Assembly (NCBI GenBank): GCA_904420535.1
Contig: CAJFVQ010000053.1
Span: 1-56,176, forward strand
Reading direction: 5' to 3'
Length of the DNA: 56,176 bases
Origin: Candidatus Cryptoclostridium obscurum
GTDB lineage: Bacteria; Bacillota; Dehalobacteriia; UBA7702
Numbering within the stretch: the first letter of the stretch is position 1; every line of letters begins with the position of its first letter. Positions 18,041-26,323 of this stretch are shown piece by piece. Both the position numbers and the translations under genes were made by a program. The notes under the pieces are model-generated. The model was not told the DNA's origin and ran no database searches. It saw only the letters and a list, made by a program, of their open reading frames with translations.

Positions 18041-18115
18041 AGGGGTGTCGCCAAGCGGCAAGGCAACGGTTTCTGGGTCCGTCATTCGTTGGTTCGAATC
18101 CAGCCACCCCTGCCA
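18041..18115 (+). tRNA. tRNA-Gln (anticodon CTG)
   Basis: A 75-base cloverleaf with acceptor arms AGGGGTG/CACCCCT, D arm GCC...GGC, T arm GTTGG/CCAGC with TTCGAAT, discriminator G and encoded CCA. The anticodon loop TTCTGGG gives CTG, decoding CAG. The last anticodon-stem pair (31-39) is T-T rather than a Watson-Crick pair. It is likely the minor Gln isoacceptor, with a TTG tRNA elsewhere. Confidence 0.9.
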
Positions 18116-18117
18116 GA

Positions 18118-18152
18118 AAAAAGCGGTTTGTGGATTCAAACCGCTTTTTCCT
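18118..18152 (+). terminator. Intrinsic terminator of the tRNA operon
   Basis: Arms AAAAAGCGGTTTG (18118-18130) and CAAACCGCTTTTT (18137-18149) form a perfect 13-bp stem with a 6-base loop and a T run, immediately after tRNA-Gln. Confidence 0.9.
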
Positions 18153-18247
18153 TTACCAAGCGTTTTTGCCCCATTGTAAGGGTCTCGATAAAAACGATAG
18201 GAAAACCCATTGAGGAAATTCTCATATGAGTAAAGGAGGAAAAGAAC

Positions 18248-18415
18248 ATGGCGGAAACAAAAAACAAAGATTCTTATGTGTGCACATACTATAAGGGGAA
18301 AGAGGTCAAGGCCAAAGACGGCGGGGAATGTTATAATTATGAACCCCGGAACCACGATGCTTATACTTGTGCTGGCAGAGCTTGCGGACTTTGCTATTAC
18401 GCAAAAAAGAAATAA
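18248..18415 (+). CDS. Small cysteine-rich protein, unknown function
   Basis: A 55-residue frame with an ideal ribosome site (AAAGGAGGAAAA) before ATG 18248. The peptide has five cysteines in a C-x14-C-x12-C-x4-C-x2-C pattern, with the last three close together in TCAGRACGLC, and is rich in Tyr and Lys. The spacing suggests a small zinc or iron-sulfur binding domain. It lies between the tRNA terminator and its own terminator at 18459, so it is a single-gene unit. I do not recognise the family; the strong translation signal and terminator make it a real gene. Confidence 0.7.
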   Translation: MAETKNKDSYVCTYYKGKEVKAKDGGECYNYEPRNHDAYTCAGRACGLCYYAKKK

Positions 18416-18458
18416 TTTTGATTCCGATTCTTTCAGAATTTTGGGGATTTTTAGTTTT

Positions 18459-18489
18459 ATCGCCTCGATATTTCGAGGCGATTTTTTTG
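18459..18489 (+). terminator. Intrinsic terminator after the Cys-rich small gene
   Basis: ATCGCCTCGA and TCGAGGCGAT pair perfectly over a short loop (18459-18482), followed by TTTTTTTG. Confidence 0.9.
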
Positions 18490-18640
18490 TGTTCCTTTGA
18501 TTTCGAAACGGGTGAAGTCGCACATGATTATGAAAAAAAGATAAGGTACAATAAATTTCGCAAAATAGAAAGAGACATGGTTTGCAGAACTCTGGTAGAA
18601 TGAAGTTGCGACACAAGCATTCGAAAGGAGAGAGCAAACC

Positions 18641-19210
18641 ATATCCGAGAAGATTGTACATCTTAACGAGGAGGTAATCAAGGGTCAGCTCAAGGAACTT
18701 GTGCGAGTAGCGTAGAGGAGACCCTCAATGAACTGCTGGAAGCTGACCCAGGCTGTGCGATACGAGCGCAATGAACAGCGCCAGGGATACCGGAGTGGCC
18801 ACTACAGCCGGAACCTTACTACCGCCTCCGAGGATGTTACGCTCAAAGTTTCAAAACTCAATTCGAGACTGCCATCATCGAGATGTACCTGGCCGGCGTC
18901 TCCGTCCGGCGCGTAGAGGATATTACCGAGGCACTGTGGGGCAGCAAGGTGTCTCCTGCCACCGTCAGTGAGATGAATAAGAAGGCGTATGTCCACATTG
19001 AGGATTGGCGCAACCGTCCTCTGCAAGGTGGGCGATATCCGTATGTCTATGTGGACGGGATCTATTGGTTCCGCAGCCGTGACTTGGATGGAGTCAAACT
19101 CATCGTTGGGGACAAGTGCCTGGGTATGTTGGAGGCTGTAGGAGAAGTCTTCTCAGGAGAGCAAGATAGCCGCCAGAGAAAAAGCGAAATCCGTGTAAAG
19201 TGGAAGACAA
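18641..19210 (+). pseudogene. Decayed IS256-type (mutator) transposase
   Basis: Pieces of an IS256-family transposase appear in different frames: SEKIVHLNEEVIKGQLKELV (from 18644), then LTQAVRYERNEQRQGYRSGH in the frame around 18742-18800, then MYLAGVSVRRVEDITEALWG with SPATVSEMNKKAYVHIEDWR from 18883. The expected start codon is ATA (18641-18643), although a good ribosome site (GAAAGGAGAGAG) remains. The middle catalytic part between VDGIYWF and LIVGDKCLGMLEA is deleted, and the reading frame is lost after GEVF. It is clearly non-functional. The flanking segment 18560-18640 likely holds the old left end. It lies between the tRNA/Cys-rich region and the acs operon. Confidence 0.85.
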
Positions 19211-19281
19211 AATTGTATTTGTGCGTTCAGGGAAGGTATATACGCCATTTGACCCTGACCATAGAGTTAACCACTTTTTAA

Positions 19282-19594
19282 ATGTGCAGCCATGTTTGTT
19301 CTGAAGCAAAAGTTATTAATAAATAGTGAGCTATCAGGGCACCGTGCCATTTTAGATTTTCATCGGTAAAATTTGACATTGGGTATGTTGCGGATGAGAT
19401 GGGGGATATTAAGATCGTATTTCAAGGGGATCGGGAAAGTATATTATTTGAATGCAAGGTCGCTGTTCGATGATTTTATGAAAGACTTTTATTTAGGACA
19501 TAGAAATATAAAATTGTCAAGACGGAATATAAAATTTTTATCCGGATTCTATTGAATTTTTTGTTCATAATAGGCAATTATCAAATTTTTTTAA
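19282..19594. other. Non-coding stretch upstream of the acs operon
   Basis: No convincing gene. One short open stretch (about 19345-19476) would encode VKFDIGYVADEMGDIKIVFQGDRE-like residues, but it has no start or ribosome site and may be debris from the IS decay. The AT content rises sharply from 19480 towards the promoter. Confidence 0.4.
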
Positions 19595-19623
19595 TTGAAT
19601 CTTTTGAACAGAACGTTTATAAT
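19595..19623 (+). promoter_or_regulatory. Sigma-A promoter of the acs/CODH operon
   Basis: TTGAAT (19595-19600), exactly 17 bases, and TATAAT (19618-19623). The -10 is perfect and the -35 matches four positions. The leader to cooC is about 125 bases and AT-rich. A second TATAAT at 19718-19723 lacks a good -35. Confidence 0.65.
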
Positions 19624-19755
19624 AAAGTTGCGCGATTTATACAACTAAACCAAATAACAAAACAATAAAACTTACAGAAAACAATATCTTTCTCTATATA
19701 AATTCTTTGTAAGATTTTATAATGATATTGGAAATACGGATATAAGGAGGCTGCT

Positions 19756-20529
19756 ATGAAATTTGCCGTATCAGGAAAAGGTGGAGTTGGTAAAACAACT
19801 CTCTCAGCAAACCTTGCATTCCGTATGCGTGATAAAGGCTACCAAGTCTTTGCCATTGATGCGGATCCCGATTTGAGTTTGGGAACTGTATTGGGAATTC
19901 CCGAAAAAGAAATTGAAAATTTAAAGCCCATCGTTGAAATGCGCGAGTTGATTACTGACCGTACCCAAGGCGATGGCTCCTATTATGTTTTGAACCCTGA
20001 AGTTGATGATATCTTGGATACATATTCCATTGATGTGGATGATCATATCAAATTCCTCAAGATGGGCGCTGTCAAGCGGGAGGGATGCTACTGCCTGGAA
20101 AACACTTTCCTGAATGCCCTAATAAATTCCATTGTAATTAAGCGTAAAGAAGCTGTATTATTAGACATGGGGGCAGGAATTGAACATTTGACTCGTGGGA
20201 CATCCCGTGGCGTCGATTGTTTAATCATTGTGGTGGAACCTTCAGTTGTCAGCACCGACACCGCAAAAGTGACCAGAGGTCTTGCCGAAAATATTGGAAT
20301 TAAAAACATTTATTATGTTGGCAATAAGATTCGCAGACCGGAAGAAATCAAATTCCTGGAATCGAGATTGCCCAAAGAAAATATTTTAGGCACCATTAGT
20401 TATAATGACTACCTTTTGGATCAAGCTATGGGAATCGAGTTGGATCCCGATAGCGAAAATGCAAAATTATTTCATAGAGAAATCGATGCGATTTTTGACA
20501 GCATCGAAAAAAGACATGGAGATTCTTAA
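19756..20529 (+). CDS. cooC: CooC-type nickel-insertion ATPase
   Basis: A 257-residue MinD/SIMIBI-class P-loop ATPase. The deviant Walker A motif is GKGGVGKTT (residues 7-15), followed by AIDADPDLSLG and the C-x-C motif GCYC (Cys111, Cys113). In Carboxydothermus CooC1 the equivalent cysteines bind nickel at the dimer interface. It is thought to load nickel into CODH or ACS with ATP hydrolysis. As first gene of the operon, 91 bases ahead of acsA, its client is probably the CODH. AAGGAGG lies upstream of ATG 19756. A UUCG-loop hairpin lies between it and acsA. Confidence 0.92.
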   Translation: MKFAVSGKGGVGKTTLSANLAFRMRDKGYQVFAIDADPDLSLGTVLGIPEKEIENLKPIVEMRELITDRTQGDGSYYVLNPEVDDILDTYSIDVDDHIKFLKMGAVKREGCYCLENTFLNALINSIVIKRKEAVLLDMGAGIEHLTRGTSRGVDCLIIVVEPSVVSTDTAKVTRGLAENIGIKNIYYVGNKIRRPEEIKFLESRLPKENILGTISYNDYLLDQAMGIELDPDSENAKLFHREIDAIFDSIEKRHGDS

Positions 20530-20541
20530 TTTCTCCATCGT

Positions 20542-20565
20542 TCCATAGGGGTTCGCCCCATTGGT
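20542..20565 (+). other. Intercistronic hairpin cooC-acsA
   Basis: GGGG-TTCG-CCCC (20548-20559) with partial flanking pairing. There is no T run, so it is more likely an mRNA-processing or stability element than a terminator. Confidence 0.45.
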
Positions 20566-20620
20566 TAAGGCTACAATGTTACAAAGTTACTATAAATTAA
20601 TTTTACCAAGGAGGTAAACC

Positions 20621-22648
20621 ATGCCCAGATTCAGAGATACGGACTTAAGCTTATCCCCATCAGTGCCTCGTAAGGAACGGGTAAAAGATCCGAAGAACAT
20701 TATGCGTTCTGTGGATCCGGCCGCATTGGAAATGTTGGCCAAGTACAAAGATCAGGGTATCATTACCGGTTTTGACCGTTATGCTGCCCAACAACCTCAA
20801 TGCGCTTTTGGTTATGAAGGCGTATGCTGCAGAATTTGCATCCAAGGTCCCTGCCGTGTAAAAGGTACGGAAGGTCCTGGCAGCAAAGGTATCTGCGGCG
20901 CTCATGGTTACACCATTGTTGCACGTAACATTGCTAGATTGGCTGCCGGCGGTGCATCCGCTCACTCCGACCACGGTCGTGAAATCGTGTATGCATTGCT
21001 TCACACTGCCAAAGGTGAACTTGCCGATTATTCTGTGAAAGACGAAAAGAAACTCCGTCGTGTTGCAGCGAATATTGGCATCAGTGCTGAAGGTAAATCC
21101 GTTAATGAATTGGCGGAAGAAGTCGCTTTGGCTGCTTTGAATGATTTCGGAAACATTACTTCCGAACCCTGCCGCTGGTTGACTTCTTACATCACCGAAG
21201 GCCGCAAAAAGAAATTTGATGATTGCAATATCTATCCCACTTCAATTGACAGAGCTGTCGTAGGGATGTTGCATGAAACCCACATGGGCGTTGATGCCGA
21301 TCCTGTAAATATTGTCTTCAATGCTCTGAGAGTTTCCCTTGCTGACTTTACCGGCATGCACATTTCTACCGACATTTCCGATATCCTGTTCGGCACCCCC
21401 GAACCATGCGTATCTGAAGCAAATCTCGGCGTTATGAAAGCCGATAAAGTTAACATCATCGTTCATGGCCATAATCCTCTCTTGAGCCAGACCGTCGTTG
21501 ATGTTGCAAATGAAATGGAAGAAGAAGCGAAAGCTGCTGGCGCTGCCGGTATCCAAATCTCTGGTATTTGCTGTACCGGTAATGAAGTTCTCATGCGTTC
21601 TGGCATTCCTATTGCCACAAACTTCTCCTCCCAGGAATTGGCCATTATGACCGGTGCTTGCGATTTAATGGTTGTTGACGTACAGTGCATCATGCCCTCC
21701 ATCCGTGCTGTTGCCGAATGCTTCAACACTACCATTGTTACCACCATGGCAAATTCCAAAATCCCTGGTTCTCACCATGTGGCTTTTGATGAAGATCATG
21801 CAGTTGCCAGCGCCAAGGAAATCATCCGTTTGGCGATTGATACTTTCAAAGAAAGAAAAGGCAAAGAAGTCTTCATTCCTCAGCATAAAAACAAAGTGGT
21901 TGCCGGTTTCAGCTTTGAATCCATGATGGAAATTTTCGGCGGCCTCAATGCTGAAGTTCCCATGCAAGCTTTAATTGATGAAATCGAAGCAGGCAGACTT
22001 AAAGGTGTTGCCATGTTCTGCGGTTGCAACAATTTGGAATCTATTCATGACCAAAACCACTTGACCATCGTTGGTAATATGTTGAAAAACGATGTTTTTG
22101 TGATTGCAACAGGCTGTTCTGCACAGGCTATGGCTAAGGCTGGTTATATGGATCCTGCGAAAGTTGATGAATTCTGCGGTGAAAACCTCGCTGCTTTCAT
22201 TCATAAACTGGAAGAAGCCAACAAAGATAAACTCTCTGCAGGACTTCCCCCCGCTTTCCATATGGGTTCCTGTGTTGACAATTCCCGTTGCCACGATTTT
22301 ATCCGTGTAATGGCTGACACCATGGGTGTCGATACTCCTAAAATTCCTTTCGTAGCAACTGCTCCTGAAGCAATGAGTGAAAAAGCTATCTCCATCGGTA
22401 GCGGTTTGGTCACCAATGGTATTCCTACCCATGTTGGAACCATGCCTCCCGTAGAAGGTAGCCCCCTCGTTTATGATATCGTTTGCCGCATTGCTTCCGA
22501 CGTTTACGGCGGTTATCTGATTCTCGAAACCGATCCTGAAAAAGCTTCGGAAAAATTGCTTGCTGCTCTCGAATATCGTACTTGGAAACTCGGTGTTCAT
22601 AAAGCCGTTGCGGAACGTTATGAATCAGCCTTGACCAAGAACTATTAA
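20621..22648 (+). CDS. acsA: Carbon monoxide dehydrogenase catalytic subunit
   Basis: A 675-residue nickel-iron CODH of the ACS-associated type, making CO from CO2 with reduced ferredoxin for the acetyl-CoA pathway. Cluster ligands match the Moorella enzyme: D-cluster Cys61 and Cys69; B-cluster Cys70, 73, 78 and 92; C-cluster candidates His282/284 (HGHNP), Cys318 (ICCTGNE), Cys356, Cys469 (FCGCNN), Cys499 and Cys551. Length is typical. AAGGAGG precedes the ATG. It lies 26 bases upstream of acsB, with which it forms the bifunctional complex. Codon use is strongly biased, as expected for a highly expressed gene. Confidence 0.97.
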   Translation: MPRFRDTDLSLSPSVPRKERVKDPKNIMRSVDPAALEMLAKYKDQGIITGFDRYAAQQPQCAFGYEGVCCRICIQGPCRVKGTEGPGSKGICGAHGYTIVARNIARLAAGGASAHSDHGREIVYALLHTAKGELADYSVKDEKKLRRVAANIGISAEGKSVNELAEEVALAALNDFGNITSEPCRWLTSYITEGRKKKFDDCNIYPTSIDRAVVGMLHETHMGVDADPVNIVFNALRVSLADFTGMHISTDISDILFGTPEPCVSEANLGVMKADKVNIIVHGHNPLLSQTVVDVANEMEEEAKAAGAAGIQISGICCTGNEVLMRSGIPIATNFSSQELAIMTGACDLMVVDVQCIMPSIRAVAECFNTTIVTTMANSKIPGSHHVAFDEDHAVASAKEIIRLAIDTFKERKGKEVFIPQHKNKVVAGFSFESMMEIFGGLNAEVPMQALIDEIEAGRLKGVAMFCGCNNLESIHDQNHLTIVGNMLKNDVFVIATGCSAQAMAKAGYMDPAKVDEFCGENLAAFIHKLEEANKDKLSAGLPPAFHMGSCVDNSRCHDFIRVMADTMGVDTPKIPFVATAPEAMSEKAISIGSGLVTNGIPTHVGTMPPVEGSPLVYDIVCRIASDVYGGYLILETDPEKASEKLLAALEYRTWKLGVHKAVAERYESALTKNY

Positions 22649-22674
22649 TAGTAAGGAACGAAAGGAGGAATATC

Positions 22675-24858
22675 ATGTCTTTTGATGAAATTTATGAAGG
22701 TGCTGTCGAAGAAGGTAAGGAACCAAAGAAATTATTTAAACAAGTATACGATGGTGCAATTATCGCAACCAGCTATGCTGAAATCCTTTTGACTCAGGCC
22801 ATTAAAAAACATGGTGGAGATAAAGAAGTACGTTACCCTGATACTGCTTACTATCTCCCCGTAATCCGTGCATTAAGCGGTGAAGATGTAACCACTATTG
22901 GTCAATTACCCGCTATTTTGAATAAAAAACGTGCTCAAATCTATGAAGAGCTTACTTTTGAAAATGCACGTCTTGCCGGTGAAGCTACTTTGTACGCTGC
23001 CGAAATCATTGAAGCACTCCAATACATTGATACCGATCAACCCTACGAAGAACCTTGGCTCGGTTTCATTTCCGACCCCGTTGTTCGTAAATATGGGATC
23101 AAAATGGTTGACTGGACCATCCCCGGTGAAGCTGTTATCATCGGTCGTGCCAAAGACTCCAAAGCTGCTGCTAAAATTGTCAGCAAGTTGATGGGTCAAG
23201 GTATGATGATCTTCTTGAGTGATGAAATTATCGAACAGTTGTATGAAGAAAACGTCAAACTCGGTCTTGACTATATCGCATATCCTCTCGGTAACTTCAC
23301 TCAGGTTGTTCACGCTGCCAACTATGCTCTTCGTGCCGGTATGATGTTTGGTAACATCACCCCCGGTGAAACTGATGCTCAGAGAGATTATCAGAGAAGA
23401 AGAATTATGGCATTCGTCATTCATCTCGGTGAAAGAGACGATGTTAAAACAGCTGCGGAATTTGGCTGCATCTATTGCGGCTTCCCTGTCGTTACCGACC
23501 AGGTACTGGGAGAAGGCGAAGAACTTAACGACTGGTATGTTTCCGAACCTGATTACGATAAAATCGTAAAATTGGCAATGGAAATTCGTGGCGTTAAACT
23601 CACCAATATTGATATTGATATCCCCATTAACCAAGGTCCCGCTTTTGAAGGCGAAACAATCCGCAAAGGCGATATGTACTACGAAATGGGGAATAACAAG
23701 AGCGAAGCTTTCGAACTTGTTCGTATGGTTGATGCCGACCATATTGAAGACGGTAAAATCGAAGTTGTCGGTCCTGAAACCGATGAATTCAACGAAGGGG
23801 ACAAAATTCCCATCGGTTTGGTCGTCGATATCTACGGCCGTAAAATGCAAGAAGACTTTGAAAGCGTTCTTGAACGTCGCGTTCATTATTTCATCAACTA
23901 TGGTGAAGGTTTGTGGCATGTTAACCAGCGTGACACCGTATGGATGCGTATTAGTAAAGAAGCTATTGCCAAAGGCTTCAAATTCCATGATTATGGCGAA
24001 ATCCTTATTGCGAAATATAAATCTGAATTCCCCGCCATTGTGGACCGCGTTCAGGTAACCATTTATACTGATGCCGCGAAAGTTTCTGAAATGCATCAAG
24101 AAGCAAAAGCTATTTACAAACGTCGTGATGAACGTTTGAAAGAATTGAAGGACGAAAAAGTCGATACCTTCTATAGCTGCTTGCTCTGCCAGTCTTTCGC
24201 TCCCAACCATGTTTGCATCTTGACTCCCGAACGTGTTGGCCTTTGCGGTGCTGTTTCCTGGTTGGATGCGAAAGCTGCTTATGAAATCGATCCCACCGGT
24301 GCTAACCAGCCTGTTATCAAAGGTGAAGCGATCGATCCCGTGAAAGGGATGTGGCAGTCTTGCAATGATTACTTCTACAAAGAATCTCATCAGACTCTGG
24401 AAGAAGTTAACCTTTACACTATGATGGACAGACCCATGACTTCTTGTGGTTGCTTTGAATCCATTATGGCTGTTATTCCCGAAGCTAACGGTATTGCCAT
24501 TGCTACCCGTAATCATTCCGGTATGACTCCTTGTGGTATGACTTTCTCCACCTTGGCCGGTTCCTGCGGCGGTGGTGTTCAGACCCCTGGTTTCATGGGT
24601 ATTGGCCGTGCTTATCTCACCAGCGGTAAATTCCTGCCCGCCGATGGTGGCCGTGCACGTATCGTATGGATGCCTACTGAATTGAAGGACGAAATTCGTG
24701 ATGAATTCAACAGACTTTGCGAAGAAGATGGCCTTGGTCCTAACTTCATCGACAAAATTGCTGATGAAACTATTGGCGAAACTTCCGAAGAAATTCTGCC
24801 TTGGCTCGAAGAACAGGGACATCCTGCTCTGACCATGGATTTCATCATGGGTGAATAA
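22675..24858 (+). CDS. acsB: Acetyl-CoA synthase (CODH/ACS alpha subunit)
   Basis: A 727-residue acetyl-CoA synthase that condenses CO, a corrinoid-bound methyl group and CoA. The A-cluster ligands are all present: Cys502, 505, 514 and 524 for the 4Fe-4S cube, with Cys505 expected to bridge, and Cys591-Gly-Cys593 for the distal nickel. They sit four residues earlier than in the Moorella protein. The N-terminal CODH-interacting domain is retained, unlike the short archaeal CdhC, so a gas tunnel with AcsA is likely. AAAGGAGGAATATC precedes the ATG. A strong hairpin without T run follows before acsC. Confidence 0.97.
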   Translation: MSFDEIYEGAVEEGKEPKKLFKQVYDGAIIATSYAEILLTQAIKKHGGDKEVRYPDTAYYLPVIRALSGEDVTTIGQLPAILNKKRAQIYEELTFENARLAGEATLYAAEIIEALQYIDTDQPYEEPWLGFISDPVVRKYGIKMVDWTIPGEAVIIGRAKDSKAAAKIVSKLMGQGMMIFLSDEIIEQLYEENVKLGLDYIAYPLGNFTQVVHAANYALRAGMMFGNITPGETDAQRDYQRRRIMAFVIHLGERDDVKTAAEFGCIYCGFPVVTDQVLGEGEELNDWYVSEPDYDKIVKLAMEIRGVKLTNIDIDIPINQGPAFEGETIRKGDMYYEMGNNKSEAFELVRMVDADHIEDGKIEVVGPETDEFNEGDKIPIGLVVDIYGRKMQEDFESVLERRVHYFINYGEGLWHVNQRDTVWMRISKEAIAKGFKFHDYGEILIAKYKSEFPAIVDRVQVTIYTDAAKVSEMHQEAKAIYKRRDERLKELKDEKVDTFYSCLLCQSFAPNHVCILTPERVGLCGAVSWLDAKAAYEIDPTGANQPVIKGEAIDPVKGMWQSCNDYFYKESHQTLEEVNLYTMMDRPMTSCGCFESIMAVIPEANGIAIATRNHSGMTPCGMTFSTLAGSCGGGVQTPGFMGIGRAYLTSGKFLPADGGRARIVWMPTELKDEIRDEFNRLCEEDGLGPNFIDKIADETIGETSEEILPWLEEQGHPALTMDFIMGE

Positions 24859-24898
24859 TCCTACAATTTAATGTAAATTATTATATGATCCCTGCTCC

Positions 24899-24923
24899 AG
24901 CGGGAGGCAAAATGCCTCCCGCT
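24899..24923 (+). other. Strong intercistronic stem-loop acsB-acsC
   Basis: A perfect 11-bp stem, AGCGGGAGGCA and TGCCTCCCGCT, around loop AAA. No T run follows, so it is not a standard terminator. It may protect the acsAB transcript end or mark an RNase processing site. Confidence 0.7.
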
Positions 24924-24967
24924 AGAGTAATGATAGAAAACAATTTTTGAAAGGAGTTGTGTATTGA

Positions 24968-26293
24968 ATGGGATTGACAGGTTTGGCTATTTACAAAAAC
25001 TTGCCTAAGAAAAACTGTAACGAATGCGGTGTACCTACTTGCTTAGCATTCGCAATGGCTTTGGCAGCAGGGAAGGCATCTTTGGATGCTTGTCCTTATG
25101 TTTCCGACGAAGCAAGAGAAGCTTTGGATGCTGCTTCTGCTCCCCCCATCAAATTGGTGAAAGTTGGTACTGGTGACAAAGAGGTAGAATTGGGTGATGA
25201 AACTGAATTGTTCCGTCATGACAAAACCTTCTTCCATCCTACCGGTGTTGGTTTCTATGTAGATGATAACGCCGCCGATTTGGATGCTAAAATTGATGAA
25301 ATCGCTGACTTACAGTTTGACCGTGTTGGCCAACATTACACTGTAAACTTTGTCGCTGTGAAAAATACTTCCGGTGATGCTGCTACTTTTGCTGCCGCTG
25401 CTGAAAAAGCCGCTGCAAAAATGGCTGTTATTTTGATGGCGGACGATGCTGCTGCCCAGAGCGCTGCATTGGACAAAATCGCTGCTGAAAAACCCTTGGT
25501 ATATGCTGCTACCGAAGCAAACTATGAAGCTATGGTAGAAGTTGCCAAAAAATATGAAGTTCCTTTGGCTGTTTACGCAGAAGGCCTTGAAGCCCTCGAC
25601 GCTTTGGTAGAAAAAATCGTTGCGTTGGGTTACAAAGAACTGGTTCTCGATCCCGGTAGCCGCGAAACCGCTCAGGTTATCGCTGACATGACCCAGATCA
25701 GAAGACTGGCTGTTAAAAAACGCCATCGTCCCTTTGGTTATCCCACCATCGCTTTTACCTCCGAAGAAGATCCTTTGGAAGAAGAATTGCAGGCAGTTGC
25801 TTACACTGCAAAATATGCCAGCATCGTGGTGATGAAAGACATGAGCAAAGCTCGCGTTATTGGCTTGCTCTCCTGGAGACAGAACGTCTTTACCGATCCT
25901 CAGAAACCTGTGGCCGTTGTTCCTAACCTCTATGAAATCGGTGCTGTAACTCCTGATTCTCCCGTATACGTAACTACCAGCTTCTCTCTCTCTTACTACA
26001 GCGTAGAAGGCGAAGTAGAAGCCAGCCGTATTCCTTCTTATATTATTGCGATCGATACCGACGGTACCTCCGTTCTTACTGCTTGGGCTGCCGGCAAATT
26101 TGGCGGTGAACATATTGCGGCAGCGATCAAAGAATACGATCTCGAAAGCAAAGTCAACCACAAAAAGATCGTTATTCCTGGTTTCGTAGCTGTTATCGCT
26201 GCTAAATTGAAAGAAGAAAGCGGTTGGGAAGTTATCGTTGGGCCCAAAGAAGCCAGCGGTATCTCCGGTTTTGCCAAAGCTAACTTTGCATAA
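24968..26293 (+). CDS. acsC: Corrinoid/iron-sulfur protein large subunit
   Basis: A 441-residue large (gamma) subunit of the corrinoid iron-sulfur protein, carrying the methyl group from AcsE to AcsB. The N-terminal 4Fe-4S domain has Cys17, 20, 25 and 42 in NCNECGVPTC...ACPY. The cluster mediates reductive activation of cobalt. A TIM-barrel middle and C-terminal cobalamin-binding domain follow (PGFVAVIAAKLKEESGWEV near the end). AAAGGAG lies 11 bases before ATG 24968. Downstream is acsV, which repairs the inactive Co(II) form. Alanine-rich segments around residues 130-175 are a little unusual. Confidence 0.95.
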   Translation: MGLTGLAIYKNLPKKNCNECGVPTCLAFAMALAAGKASLDACPYVSDEAREALDAASAPPIKLVKVGTGDKEVELGDETELFRHDKTFFHPTGVGFYVDDNAADLDAKIDEIADLQFDRVGQHYTVNFVAVKNTSGDAATFAAAAEKAAAKMAVILMADDAAAQSAALDKIAAEKPLVYAATEANYEAMVEVAKKYEVPLAVYAEGLEALDALVEKIVALGYKELVLDPGSRETAQVIADMTQIRRLAVKKRHRPFGYPTIAFTSEEDPLEEELQAVAYTAKYASIVVMKDMSKARVIGLLSWRQNVFTDPQKPVAVVPNLYEIGAVTPDSPVYVTTSFSLSYYSVEGEVEASRIPSYIIAIDTDGTSVLTAWAAGKFGGEHIAAAIKEYDLESKVNHKKIVIPGFVAVIAAKLKEESGWEVIVGPKEASGISGFAKANFA

Positions 26294-26323
26294 TCATAAT
26301 TAAGTTTCGAAACAGGTGATTTT

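Noticed and set aside
17858-18661. 267-codon minus-strand frame over the tRNA pair
   Set aside because: It runs antisense to two well-folded tRNAs, a terminator and the Cys-rich gene, so it is fortuitous.
19282-19755. Cobalamin or other riboswitch ahead of the acs operon
   Set aside because: No B12-box or other conserved aptamer core was found; only an AT-rich leader.
22906-24822. 638-codon minus-strand frame
   Set aside because: Lies entirely antisense to acsB and has no ribosome site or recognisable domains; it results from codon bias.
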